Shown here piece by piece: positions 11,812-19,871 of a stretch of DNA of 64,000 bases. The translations under genes and the position numbers were made by a program. Where the stretch lies: positions 186,001 through 250,000 of the forward strand of contig CADAXK010000003.1 of NCBI GenBank assembly GCA_902791865.1. The letters are read 5' to 3'. The stretch is from an uncultured Bacteroidia bacterium (GTDB lineage Bacteria > Bacteroidota > Bacteroidia > Bacteroidales > ML635J-15). A model generated the notes under the pieces. The model was not told the origin of the DNA and did not search any database. It saw nothing but the letters and a program-made list of their open reading frames with translations. The first letter of the stretch is position 1. Every line of letters begins with the position of its first letter.

Positions 11812-14564
11812 AAAAGATGGTAATATTATTGGCATTGACAATGTCGGTTCTGGCATTGTCGGCACAAAACAAACTCCTGTATTATAGCGGTGGCAATGTA
11901 CTATATACAAGGGACATAGTGAATGTTGACAGCGTAAGTTTCCTTCCTACAGGAACTTCAAGCGCATATACAAATATTAATGGTGAAACTCCGTTCTCTT
12001 TCCCAGTAATGGGTATCGACAGCATAGTGCTTTATATGCCTTCGCTCGATGGCGATGAGCCGCATCAGGATGATGGTGACTGGATTTACATCACATATAC
12101 CAATGGAGGCGAAGTAGGTGTGGTAAATCCGCACTCTAATGTAAATGTTAATAGTAACGGAGAATATGTGACTGTTGATGGCTTGGAAGCGGATTACACA
12201 GTAGTTGTGGCAGGAACGACAACTAATGGTGCGTTGAGGATTAATTCAAACGGCGGGTTCAACTTGAGGCTCAATGGTGCAAATATTGCTAGCGATACTT
12301 GTCATGCAATAAATGTTGTGACCGATACGAGGGTAAATTTGACACTTGTGGATGGTACGGTCAACACCCTCTCCGATGGTTCTGCCAGTACAGAAAAGGC
12401 TGCTTTGCTTTGCGAAGGTTCTATCGAGGTTTATGGCAATGGTACTCTCAATGTTGCTGGAAACCGTCAGCATGGTATCAACAGCGATGCTCATATTAGA
12501 ATAAATTCTGGAACAATTAATGTTACTTCGGCTGTAAAGGATGGCATTCACGCGAACAATTTCAGGTTGTATGGTGGTAATGTCAGCGTTAGCGGTTTCG
12601 GAAGCGATGGTATCGAGGCTGAATATGGCAGTGCAGACCACGCCGACCAAGGTACAATCAAGTTGATGGGCGGTTCGCTTACTATGACTGTTGCTAATGA
12701 AGATTGCAAAGGTCTTAAGTGCGATACTTTGACAATACAGGGCGGAACACACAACCTTACTGCTTCTGGCGCACAAACTAAGGCAATAAAATCGACCATA
12801 GTTTATATTGCAGGCGGTAATACGACAATTACCGCTTCGGGCGCTGCTGTTGTTACTGATGGCGATCCATCGTATTGCTCTGGCATCAAGGCAACAAACA
12901 TGTATGTGACAAATGGTGAACTCACAATCACTTGCCCATCGTCTAATGATGGTGCAAGAGGCATTTCTACTGACGGGTTGTTCAGTATGAGCGGTGGAAC
13001 GCTATCATTGTCAGTCGCTGGCAACGGCGGTTCTTACACGAATACAACAACCAATGTTACCGACACATACAGCGCAGCATGCATCAAGAGCGATGTTTCT
13101 GCAGATATTAATGGCGGAACATTGACTTTTACTTGTAGCGGAACCGGTAGCAAGGGAATTTCGAGCGATGGAAATATTAATGTCAATGGCGGAAACATAA
13201 CCATGACGCTTTCGGGCGGTGCTAGCAAGGGTTTCAAGGCTGACGAAATAATGACTGTCAACGATGGAACAATAAATGTTACCGCTTCGGGTACTACTGT
13301 TGTTACAAATTCAGATCCATCGTACTGTATTGCAATAAAGGGCAATACAACTAATATCAATGGTGGTAATATTACCGTAAACTGCGAAAGTACAAACACT
13401 GGTGGTCGTGGAATTTCGTCAGATGGTGTTCTCACAATCAACGGCGGAACAATGCATTTCACGACTGCAGGTAATGGTGCAACAATCACTACATCCGATG
13501 GTTATTCTCCTGTTTGCATTAAGGCCGATGGTGATGCATTCATTTATGGCGGAACAATCATTTGCAATAGTTCTGGCAAGGGTGGCCGCGGTATTAAAGT
13601 TGACGGAGCTCTTGTCATCGGACAATCCGGTGCCGCAGACAATTTGCTAAACATTGAAATAACTACTTCGGGTTCGGCAGTCAACTCTTCAAGCGGTGGC
13701 GGCTGGGGTGGCAGTAGCAGTTCAAGTTATTCTGGCAATCCGAAGGGCATCAAGTGCTTGGACAACCTTACTATAAACAGCGGTCGCGTAGCTGTATATT
13801 CAAATCAGGAAGGTATCGAAAGCAAGACTGCAATCTATGTCAACGGCGGTATTATCGAGGTAAATTCAAAGGATGACGGACTAAATGCCGGTGTAAAGTC
13901 GCCAGCTTCTGGTTATCTTGAAATAAACGGCGGCAAGTTATGGATATATGCTCGTGGAAGCGATGCTCTCGACTGCAATGGCGCAAGAACCGTGATAAAT
14001 GGCGGTTTGATAATCGCTGGCGGTAGCGGACACGAACAGGCAGTTGACTGCAACTTGGGCGAAACTCAAGGCAATACCTTGGAAATAAATGGTGGAACTC
14101 TGTTGGCATTCGGTGGAACTATGGGTGCTTGGTCGCAGTCTATGGGCGGCGGAGGTTTTCCTGGTGGAGGTTCTTCCTCGTCAAGTGATACACCTACAAT
14201 GACAAACCAGAAATACTTGCTGAATAGTTCTTCAAGTGGTGGCGGTTATCCTGGCGGAGGTTCTTCATCTTCATCAACATCAATAACCTCAACCATTGTT
14301 ATTAAAGATGCAAGCAATAATACCATACTGATATACAAGGGCCCGACAGTATCTGGCAATGGTTGGGAAACTAACTATGGCACAGGAACAAAGCCTCCTG
14401 GTGGCGGAAACGAATTCGGTTTCTCAAGTCCCGATGTACAGTCTGGCAATTACAGCATCTATACTACTGCAACCATCAGTGGTGGCGAAAGTTGGCACGG
14501 TGTTTACACTGGTGCAACTGCAACAACCTCTGGAACAGCAACTTCAGTAACAGCAAAACCATAA
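11808..14564 (+). CDS. Large beta-helix carbohydrate-binding-like protein (Cthe_2159 family)
   Basis: 918 residues with a signal peptide (ALSAQ). From about residue 130 the protein is made of short repeats of the form K-G-I-x-S/T-D-G-x-x-x-I-N-G-G-T, which is typical of the Cthe_2159-like domain, a parallel beta-helix described as binding cellulose or acidic sugars. Two blocks of about 150 residues (beginning GNTTITASGAAVVTDGDPSYC and DGTINVTASGTTVVTNSDPSYC) are internal duplicates. Gly/Ser-rich loops (GGGFPGGGSSSSSD) interrupt the end. No T9SS sorting domain is visible at the C-terminus. In other genomes this family travels with VTC, DUF4956 and CotH genes, as it does here. Confidence 0.8.
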   Translation: MKKMVILLALTMSVLALSAQNKLLYYSGGNVLYTRDIVNVDSVSFLPTGTSSAYTNINGETPFSFPVMGIDSIVLYMPSLDGDEPHQDDGDWIYITYTNGGEVGVVNPHSNVNVNSNGEYVTVDGLEADYTVVVAGTTTNGALRINSNGGFNLRLNGANIASDTCHAINVVTDTRVNLTLVDGTVNTLSDGSASTEKAALLCEGSIEVYGNGTLNVAGNRQHGINSDAHIRINSGTINVTSAVKDGIHANNFRLYGGNVSVSGFGSDGIEAEYGSADHADQGTIKLMGGSLTMTVANEDCKGLKCDTLTIQGGTHNLTASGAQTKAIKSTIVYIAGGNTTITASGAAVVTDGDPSYCSGIKATNMYVTNGELTITCPSSNDGARGISTDGLFSMSGGTLSLSVAGNGGSYTNTTTNVTDTYSAACIKSDVSADINGGTLTFTCSGTGSKGISSDGNINVNGGNITMTLSGGASKGFKADEIMTVNDGTINVTASGTTVVTNSDPSYCIAIKGNTTNINGGNITVNCESTNTGGRGISSDGVLTINGGTMHFTTAGNGATITTSDGYSPVCIKADGDAFIYGGTIICNSSGKGGRGIKVDGALVIGQSGAADNLLNIEITTSGSAVNSSSGGGWGGSSSSSYSGNPKGIKCLDNLTINSGRVAVYSNQEGIESKTAIYVNGGIIEVNSKDDGLNAGVKSPASGYLEINGGKLWIYARGSDALDCNGARTVINGGLIIAGGSGHEQAVDCNLGETQGNTLEINGGTLLAFGGTMGAWSQSMGGGGFPGGGSSSSSDTPTMTNQKYLLNSSSSGGGYPGGGSSSSSTSITSTIVIKDASNNTILIYKGPTVSGNGWETNYGTGTKPPGGGNEFGFSSPDVQSGNYSIYTTATISGGESWHGVYTGATATTSGTATSVTAKP

Positions 14565-14573
14565 TAATTTAAT

Positions 14574-15284
14574 ATGAACAGAATTTTTTCAGTAATACTC
14601 TCAGTTCTTCTCCTTGTTGCACTCAATTCGTGCAACAAGGGCGAAGGCGAGGGCGGTACGGGTGTCATCGAGGGCGATGTCGTTCGCATATTGCATCCAG
14701 ATGACAATTATACTCTCGAAACCGATACGGTTGTTGGTTCAAAGGTTGATGTTTTCATCGTTTATGGCGATGATACCTTCTATGGCGATGATGTCGAAAC
14801 CGATGACAATGGTCATTACCGTTTCAAGTACATGAATCCGGGCAAATATACTTTGTTTGCCTATTCGACATTGCCTAGCGGTGAGAGAATTGCCGTCTCG
14901 CAGGAAGTGGAGCTCAAAAAAGGAGCAACAGCAATAGTGCCGACCATCTACATCCACGAGGGTAAGGCTTACGGTACATCTATCGTTAAAGGTCGCGTGT
15001 ATGCAAGGTATTATCACAATAGCACATATCGTGGCGAAGGCTGGGCATACGACCATCGCGTGTTCATTAAGCGCGATTCTGAACCTTATCATTTCGATGA
15101 TGTGCGTGTTGGCATTGATGGATATTTCTATTTCCAGAAAATTACTCCAGGCGACTATACCATTTTCACCTTTACCGAGAATCTGAACGAAATTCCCGAC
15201 ACGGTAACTCGTAGCATTAAAGTGGAAAATGCTGGCACGATTTATGAAATTCCCGATACTATCAACATAATTTCAAATGTTTAA
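14574..15284 (+). CDS. Lipoprotein with repeated carboxypeptidase-regulatory-like beta domains
   Basis: 236 residues. Signal peptide with lipobox LNSC at about residues 17-20. Two beta-sandwich modules follow, each with the pattern D-D-N/G-x-Y-x-F-x-x-x-x-P-G-x-Y-T (VETDDNGHYRFKYMNPGKYT and VGIDGYFYFQKITPGDYT), as in SpaA/Cna-B-like or carboxypeptidase-regulatory folds. No catalytic signature. Surface or periplasmic role in the cluster is inferred from position, 9 bases after the beta-helix gene. Confidence 0.6.
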   Translation: MNRIFSVILSVLLLVALNSCNKGEGEGGTGVIEGDVVRILHPDDNYTLETDTVVGSKVDVFIVYGDDTFYGDDVETDDNGHYRFKYMNPGKYTLFAYSTLPSGERIAVSQEVELKKGATAIVPTIYIHEGKAYGTSIVKGRVYARYYHNSTYRGEGWAYDHRVFIKRDSEPYHFDDVRVGIDGYFYFQKITPGDYTIFTFTENLNEIPDTVTRSIKVENAGTIYEIPDTINIISNV

Positions 15285-15287
15285 GGT

Positions 15288-15701
15288 ATGAAAAGAGGAA
15301 TCTTAATAATGCTCGTATTGCTGTTGTCGGCATTTATGGTATGTGCGCAGACTACCGAGGAAAAGCGAGAAAAGCGCAAAGGTCTTACCATAAAGGAATG
15401 GAACGAGAACCAAGCTACTAAAACGCGTTTTCTCGACCATGTTACAAAGTACGATGCCAACGGCTTCAAGATTGAGGAAATCGAATATGCCAACTACGGA
15501 CAGAAGTCGCGTGTGACATTCGAGTACAACACCGTTGGAAAGTGCATAAAGGAAGTAGAGTACGATAGTCGCAACAAGCCAGTGCGCATCCGCAAGTTCG
15601 AGTATTATCCCGATGGAAGCAAGAAGAAGCAGTACAATTATTTTCCAAACGGAAAACTGGAGACCGTAAAGGAATTCGAGTACATTTTTGATAAGCAGTA
15701 A
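15288..15701 (+). CDS. Small secreted protein with YD/MORN-like strands
   Basis: 137 residues, signal peptide ending VCAQ. The mature part has a charged segment, then repeated strands ending in YD/YFPNGK-type turns (YDANGFKIEEIEYANYG, FEYYPDGSKKKQYNYFPNGK), resembling MORN/YD-like antiparallel repeats. No specific function recognised. Its stop overlaps the VTC gene start by one base (TAATG), so translation is coupled. Confidence 0.55.
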   Translation: MKRGILIMLVLLLSAFMVCAQTTEEKREKRKGLTIKEWNENQATKTRFLDHVTKYDANGFKIEEIEYANYGQKSRVTFEYNTVGKCIKEVEYDSRNKPVRIRKFEYYPDGSKKKQYNYFPNGKLETVKEFEYIFDKQ

Positions 15702-16477
15702 TGTTGTCGCAGATTGAAGATAAGTTGCAGTCGTTCAATACTATTACCCTTGCCGAAATGGACAAGGTGAAGTTGATGAACAGGGTTGATACCAAATTTT
15801 TGGTGACAACCGAGCAACTTATGGAAATCCTTGACAGAATTAGCCAAAGGTATTTTGTGCAGTTTAACGAGGGACGGCGTATCGCCGACTACAACACGCT
15901 TTACTACGACACGCCAGATTGCAAGATGTACATAGCACATCACAACCGCAAACTAAACAGGCAGAAACTGCGCTCGCGCATATATGTTGATAGCAACATG
16001 GCATTTTGCGAAATTAAGACTAAAAACAACAAGGGGCGTACAAAGAAAAAGCGTGTTTCCATAGACTGTTCCGAGTTTGGCACTATGTTGCAGAATGGCG
16101 ACACTCGAAACTTTGTTTCGGAGCATTTAAGGTACGATGTGAGCGAACTTTCGCCAGTACTCGAAAACAAATTCACGCGCATAACCCTAGTGAATGTCGA
16201 AAAGACCGAGCGCCTAACAATCGACATGAATGTGAACCTGATAAACAGGGTTACTGGCAAGTCGGCATGCATTCCGAACCTTGTTATCGTGGAACTCAAG
16301 CAGGATGGTCTTTGCAAGTCGTATTTCCGCGATGTGCTGCTCGACTTGCGTATAAAACAGAAACGAATCAGTAAGTACTGCCTTGGCACTGTGCTTACAA
16401 ATCCGAATATAAAGAACAACCGCTTCAGGAGAAAGATGCGGTATATTGAAAAATTGTGTAATACGAAAATTTTATGA
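15701..16477 (+). CDS. VTC-domain polyphosphate polymerase-like protein
   Basis: 258 residues of the VTC/CYTH-like superfamily (triphosphate tunnel fold). The basic and acidic tunnel residues are visible in KLMNRVDTKFLV, YDTPDCKMYIAHHNRK, RQKLRSRIYVDS, AFCEIKTKNNKGRTKKKR and a late VIVELKQDG. Yeast Vtc4 makes polyphosphate with this fold; bacterial members next to DUF4956 and CotH genes are annotated as polyphosphate polymerase domain proteins but their product is not settled. It overlaps the DUF4956 gene by 4 bases. Confidence 0.85.
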   Translation: MLSQIEDKLQSFNTITLAEMDKVKLMNRVDTKFLVTTEQLMEILDRISQRYFVQFNEGRRIADYNTLYYDTPDCKMYIAHHNRKLNRQKLRSRIYVDSNMAFCEIKTKNNKGRTKKKRVSIDCSEFGTMLQNGDTRNFVSEHLRYDVSELSPVLENKFTRITLVNVEKTERLTIDMNVNLINRVTGKSACIPNLVIVELKQDGLCKSYFRDVLLDLRIKQKRISKYCLGTVLTNPNIKNNRFRRKMRYIEKLCNTKIL

Positions 16478-17334
16478 AGAAATTATTTTTTCTGATGGTG
16501 GCGATTGCCCTTTTTGCGGTAAAAGGATTTGCCCAGGAACAGATGGCAGAAGTTGTCGATTCCGAAAATGCCATTGAAGCAATTGCCGAAGATAATTCGA
16601 GTTTCATTGCCGACAACAAGGAATTCGATCCCGACATTGCCCGCGAATTTGCGGATGAGATGACCGCAATTGCATCACCAAACGACGTTCTTGGCATTCC
16701 GCTGTGGAATAAGGACAGCCTTCTCTCAATGTTCGTTTTGTTCCTTGTGAACATTATAATATGCTGGTTGATAGTGCATTTCTTGTACTATCGCAAGAGC
16801 AAGCGCAAGGATTATTACTTCACCTTTATGTTGTTTGGCACGACGGTCTTTCTGCTGATGAATCTGCTCAACAATGTGAACCTTGCAATGGGCTTTGCAA
16901 TGGGTCTGTTCGCCATCTTCGGACTTATCCGCTACCGTACCGAGCCGTTGCCAATCCGCGAGATGACCTATCTGTTTGTGATTATTGGCATTTCGGTAAT
17001 CAACGGTCTGGCAATGAGCCACGGATACATTAATTTGCTTGCTGTTAATGTGCTGTTTATCATTGTGATCATCATCTTCGACGGCAACAAGGCCATCAAG
17101 CATGTGGCAACCAAGATTGTGCTCTACGAGCGCATCGAACTTGTAAAGCATGGCCGCGAGGACGAACTTATTGCCGATCTAAAGGAGCGCACCGGTCTCG
17201 ACATCCAGCGCATCGAAGTGGGGCATATTGACTTTCTGCGCGATGTTGCCTACATCAAGATTTACTACACGCCCATCAGCGACCAAATAAACAGCATCGA
17301 CACTATGGTCAAGCATAAGGATTTCATGAAATAA
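16474..17334 (+). CDS. DUF4956 membrane protein
   Basis: 286 residues. A signal-peptide-like N-terminus and an acidic soluble stretch (about 20-80) precede four membrane helices (about 88-210): MFVLFLVNIIICWLIVHFL, YFTFMLFGTTVFLLMNLL, TYLFVIIGISVINGLAMS and LLAVNVLFIIVIIIF. The GLFAIFGLIRYRTEPLPIREMTYLF segment is the most conserved part of DUF4956. A small alpha/beta domain ends the protein. DUF4956 proteins regularly follow VTC-domain genes and probably form a membrane channel or partner for that enzyme; the biochemistry is unknown. Confidence 0.85.
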   Translation: MKKLFFLMVAIALFAVKGFAQEQMAEVVDSENAIEAIAEDNSSFIADNKEFDPDIAREFADEMTAIASPNDVLGIPLWNKDSLLSMFVLFLVNIIICWLIVHFLYYRKSKRKDYYFTFMLFGTTVFLLMNLLNNVNLAMGFAMGLFAIFGLIRYRTEPLPIREMTYLFVIIGISVINGLAMSHGYINLLAVNVLFIIVIIIFDGNKAIKHVATKIVLYERIELVKHGREDELIADLKERTGLDIQRIEVGHIDFLRDVAYIKIYYTPISDQINSIDTMVKHKDFMK

Positions 17335-17339
17335 ATTTT

Positions 17340-18017
17340 TTGAAGAAAGTTCGCATCATATTATTGTTTGTTATAATGGTTTGTCTGCCATACATTTCGG
17401 TGTATGCGCAGACGACCGATTTTGGTGCAATCGTTGGTGCTGGCTACTCTGGCAAGATTGTCAAGGGCTTTGGCTATTCCGCTGAAGCCGAGGTAAAGAC
17501 ATGGGGCAATTTTACCGAATTTAACCGCTTCAAGGTTTCCGCTGGACTAGGTTATTCGTTCTGGGAAAGCCGCTTCAAGGTTTCTGCCGATTTCGACTAT
17601 ATCCTGAAAAACAGGGAAACTTACTTGGAAAATCGCTACAGAGTGAGTGGCGGGCTGACATATTCGGAGAAGATAAGAAGTTTCAAGTTGTCGTTGAGGG
17701 CGAAGTATCAAGCTTCGTTCTACGACGAATCGCATGCATATCATAAGTACAACCCTAAAACATATATACGAAGTAGGTTCGAGATAACATACAGTTTCTT
17801 CAGCAAGCCGCTTAAGTTATATGCTTCTACCGAAATGTTTATTCGTCTGTACAAGAAAGATGCCCGTTTCATTGATGAGATGCGTACCGTCGTCGGAGTG
17901 AATTATAGGCTAAACAAGAACAATTCGCTCGACTTTTACCTTCGTGCCGACAACGAGGTGCAGGTGAAGAATCCCGCAAATATTTATTATATCGGAGTGG
18001 GGTATAGTTTCAAGTAA
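17340..18017 (+). CDS. DUF2490 outer-membrane beta-barrel-like protein
   Basis: 225 residues starting at TTG (no ATG in frame nearby; the signal peptide ILLFVIMVCLPYISVYAQ begins right after it). The mature region alternates amphipathic strands with aromatic ends (FGYSAEAEVKTWGNFTEFNRF, GLGYSFWESRFKVSADFDY) and ends in YYIGVGYSFK, a terminal-Phe-type barrel signature. It closes the seven-gene cluster. Confidence 0.75.
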   Translation: MKKVRIILLFVIMVCLPYISVYAQTTDFGAIVGAGYSGKIVKGFGYSAEAEVKTWGNFTEFNRFKVSAGLGYSFWESRFKVSADFDYILKNRETYLENRYRVSGGLTYSEKIRSFKLSLRAKYQASFYDESHAYHKYNPKTYIRSRFEITYSFFSKPLKLYASTEMFIRLYKKDARFIDEMRTVVGVNYRLNKNNSLDFYLRADNEVQVKNPANIYYIGVGYSFK

Positions 18018-18033
18018 GATTTATTTCCTTGTT

Positions 18034-18053
18034 ATGCTGAATTTCAGCATTTT
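18034..18053 (+). terminator. Weak hairpin between convergent genes
   Basis: ATGCTGA-ATT-TCAGCAT followed by only TTTG. It overlaps the last codons of the phosphatase gene on the other strand. May end the DUF2490 transcript, but the U-tract is short. Confidence 0.35.
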
Positions 18054-18520
18054 GTGGTACTAGTCACATATTTGCCTAATTTTTCCAGCAACCCTCTGCA
18101 TCCATCATTCACATCTTGCCAAGTTGCTTCAAAATTGCCAGTATACCATGGGTCGGCTACATCGCGCGGATGGTCGGTGTAGTTCAGCAATAGAGATATT
18201 TTGTGTTGTTTGTCTTCGCCAAGCATTCGTGAAAGGTTGCGCATATTATTTGCATCCATTGCCACAATGTAGTCGTAATGTTCGTAGTCGCGGCGGCTAA
18301 TCTGTCGTGCCGTCTTGCCCTCGCACGAGATTCCGTGTTCGGCCAGTTTGCGGCGTGCAGGCGGATATACGGGATTGCCGATTTCCTCGGTTGATGTTGC
18401 TGCCGAAGCAATCTCGAACTGGTCGGCTATTCCTGCATCGGCAACCATTTTCTTCATTACGAATTCGGCCATAGGACTGCGGCAGATGTTGCCGTGGCAT
18501 ACGAAAAGGATACGTTTCAT
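18044..18520 (-). CDS. Low-molecular-weight protein-tyrosine phosphatase
   Basis: 158 residues from the ATG at 18520. The upstream in-frame codon at 18541 lies inside the promoter, so the shorter start is preferred. The P-loop CHGNICRS (C8-R14) directly follows the first strand MKRILFV, and the general-acid loop DPWYTG is near the C-terminus; both catalytic elements are intact. Cytoplasmic; family members dephosphorylate tyrosine-phosphorylated proteins, often exopolysaccharide tyrosine kinases. No kinase gene is nearby. Confidence 0.95.
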   Translation of the reverse strand: MKRILFVCHGNICRSPMAEFVMKKMVADAGIADQFEIASAATSTEEIGNPVYPPARRKLAEHGISCEGKTARQISRRDYEHYDYIVAMDANNMRNLSRMLGEDKQHKISLLLNYTDHPRDVADPWYTGNFEATWQDVNDGCRGLLEKLGKYVTSTTKC

Positions 18521-18538
18521 TGTTTGTGTCGTTTGGTG

Positions 18539-18546
18539 CAAAGGTA
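18539..18546 (-). promoter_or_regulatory. -7 promoter element TACCTTTG of the phosphatase gene
   Basis: Minus-strand TAnnTTTG element whose transcript would begin about 12 bases before the ATG at 18520. This decides the start codon of the phosphatase. Confidence 0.7.
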
Positions 18547-18638
18547 GTGGTTTGAGTTATTTTCGAATAATATAGCCATTTTGAGCAATTATAATAGAGT
18601 GAAATCCTTTTTGTGGACATTAATTTTTAGAATTTCTA

Positions 18639-18875
18639 CTACTGCTGAAATATTGCCGAACCAGTCTGGTATTCTCTATCAAGAAGTTCGTAAACATATG
18701 ACGGACTTTGTTCGTAAAGTCCGTTTTCAGTTTTGTTTAGTTTTTGATATGTGTCGGAATTGTATATGAATTGTAATGCTGTCGCAATAGTCAAGTTGTA
18801 GTCCTCGATGAGGAATTCTGTCATTCTGTCGATTGTGTAGGCAATCAGAAAATTTTGCTGTTGTTGCTGGCTCAT
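18639..18875 (-). CDS. DUF3791-like small protein (distal copy)
   Basis: 78 residues from ATG 18875 (MSQQQQQNFLIAYTIDRMTEF). It is alpha-helical with the FLIEDYNLTIATALQFIYNSDTY and SPSYVYELLDREY segments typical of DUF3791. The start is one base after the DUF3990 stop, so the three genes DUF3791, DUF3990 and this one form one operon. Role is unknown; the small helical proteins flanking an ADP-ribosyltransferase-like protein suggest an antitoxin or adaptor. Confidence 0.7.
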   Translation of the reverse strand: MSQQQQQNFLIAYTIDRMTEFLIEDYNLTIATALQFIYNSDTYQKLNKTENGLYEQSPSYVYELLDREYQTGSAIFQQ

Positions 18876-18876
18876 A

Positions 18877-19353
18877 TTATTTGATTCGTTTAAGTAGTGA
18901 AATAGAACGATTTGTACCAAAGAAATATTGGCTGTTAAGTTTTTTGTATTTTAGTTCGTTGGCGAGTTCTTCAATTGTGAAAGAGCCTTCTTCGTATCGG
19001 TCAAGCAAGTATGCAACACCATCATCGGCAATAGGACCAATGACAATGTCATAATCGTGAGTAAAAGTCGGACGACGGCGACTTCTGTTCTTGTATATGA
19101 ATTCTGCCCATTCTGCAGTTGGACTATCGAATTGCAGAACTTTCAATGTCGTGCCGTTGAGCAAAGATTCATCGAACTCGTATTCTTGAACTATTGGGAT
19201 TCCACCATCGCGAATAGCGCGTTTTTGTGATAATTCAACAGCTTGCTGACGAATGTCAGTCAAATAGAATCCTTGTCCGAAATCCTTGAACTTATTTGAT
19301 TTCGCGAGGTCTATTTCTCTGAAATCCATATTTGTGCCGTGATATAATTTCAT
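18877..19353 (-). CDS. DUF3990 protein, ADP-ribosyltransferase-like
   Basis: 158 residues from the ATG at 19353, which overlaps the upstream stop as ATGA. It opens MKLYHGTNMDF, the strand-plus-His motif of the H-Y-E class of ADP-ribosyltransferases; FGQGFYLTDIRQQAVELS supplies the second Tyr-type strand. The region HDYDIVIGPIADDGV is the conserved centre of DUF3990. Biochemical activity has not been shown in anything I can see, so the ADP-ribosylation call rests on fold recognition. Tight coupling to two DUF3791-like genes supports a toxin-immunity type module. Confidence 0.75.
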   Translation of the reverse strand: MKLYHGTNMDFREIDLAKSNKFKDFGQGFYLTDIRQQAVELSQKRAIRDGGIPIVQEYEFDESLLNGTTLKVLQFDSPTAEWAEFIYKNRSRRRPTFTHDYDIVIGPIADDGVAYLLDRYEEGSFTIEELANELKYKKLNSQYFFGTNRSISLLKRIK

Positions 19354-19568
19354 TCCAACGCACCTCCGTTTTTCTTGCATATAACAATCAAGTCGTCAAC
19401 GGTATCGTCTACCGATTGTAGATGCAATGTCGAATAGAAATCCACAAGGAAATCCACTCCCTTGAACCTATATAGATATTGGAATACATTTCTAACAGGC
19501 ATATCCATACGCCTTGCAAATGCGCGGATGCAAGCATTTATGAACGGTATCTGATATTTGTCTGCCAT
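19350..19568 (-). CDS. DUF3791-like small protein (proximal copy)
   Basis: 72 residues from ATG 19568 (MADKYQIPFINACIRAFARRM). The frame extends upstream to 19622, but the -7 element at 19589-19596 lies inside that extension, so the ATG at 19568 is the real start. It is helical, with the MDMPVRNVFQYLYRFKGVDFL segment common to DUF3791. It is first of three overlapping genes and overlaps the DUF3990 start by 4 bases. Confidence 0.7.
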   Translation of the reverse strand: MADKYQIPFINACIRAFARRMDMPVRNVFQYLYRFKGVDFLVDFYSTLHLQSVDDTVDDLIVICKKNGGALE

Positions 19569-19584
19569 AGACCTGCTTTTTGTG

Positions 19585-19617
19585 ATTGCAAAGTTACATA
19601 TTTTTTCCTTACCTTTG
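19585..19617 (+). promoter_or_regulatory. Promoter of the structured RNA (-33 ATTG, -7 TACCTTTG)
   Basis: ATTG at 19585-19588 and TACCTTTG at 19610-19617 with a 21-base spacer, a close match to consensus. Transcription would start near 19624, just where the paired structure described next begins. Confidence 0.75.
19589..19596 (-). promoter_or_regulatory. -7 promoter element TAACTTTG of the DUF3791/DUF3990 operon
   Basis: Minus-strand element 20 bases before ATG 19568. It abuts the -33 element of the opposite-strand RNA promoter, so the two promoters overlap. Confidence 0.7.
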
Positions 19618-19624
19618 TCCAAAA

Positions 19625-19845
19625 TTCTAAATATTGAACAGAATGTAGAACTGAATTATAGACATATCAAATAGCGATTCGAGGCTATTCTTGATGCTCA
19701 TTTACCACATCAGTCCCTTTGGGGACTTCTAGTCAAGAATAAGTTTCCAGAAATGTCGTGTATTTCACGGCGTGGAAGACTTGTTAGACTAGAGGGCGTG
19801 GTAACCCGAGCATCAGGCAAGAAATTAGTTCCACGCTGTTTTTTG
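19625..19845 (+). ncRNA. Rod-like structured RNA, candidate 6S (6S-Flavo-like) RNA
   Basis: About 220 bases with no coding potential, a consensus promoter and a 3' U-run (CTGTTTTTTG). Nested complementary segments fold it into one long rod: GTAGAACTGAATT (19645-19657) with AATTAGTTCCAC (19823-19834); CTTGATGCTC (19690-19699) with GAGCATCAGG (19808-19817); TTACCAC (19702-19708) with GTGGTAA (19798-19804); CTAGTC (19729-19734) with GACTAG (19787-19792); AAGTTTCCA with TGGAAGACTT; and a terminal GAAAT/ATTTC hairpin. An AGTCCC/GGGACT side hairpin lies on the 5' arm. A closing stem, interior bubble and long terminal stem of about 200 nt is the 6S RNA plan, and a Bacteroidota-specific 6S-Flavo class is known. 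The 6S identity is inference. Confidence 0.6.
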
Positions 19846-19871
19846 TGTTAATACCCAAAGCGAAACGCAAT

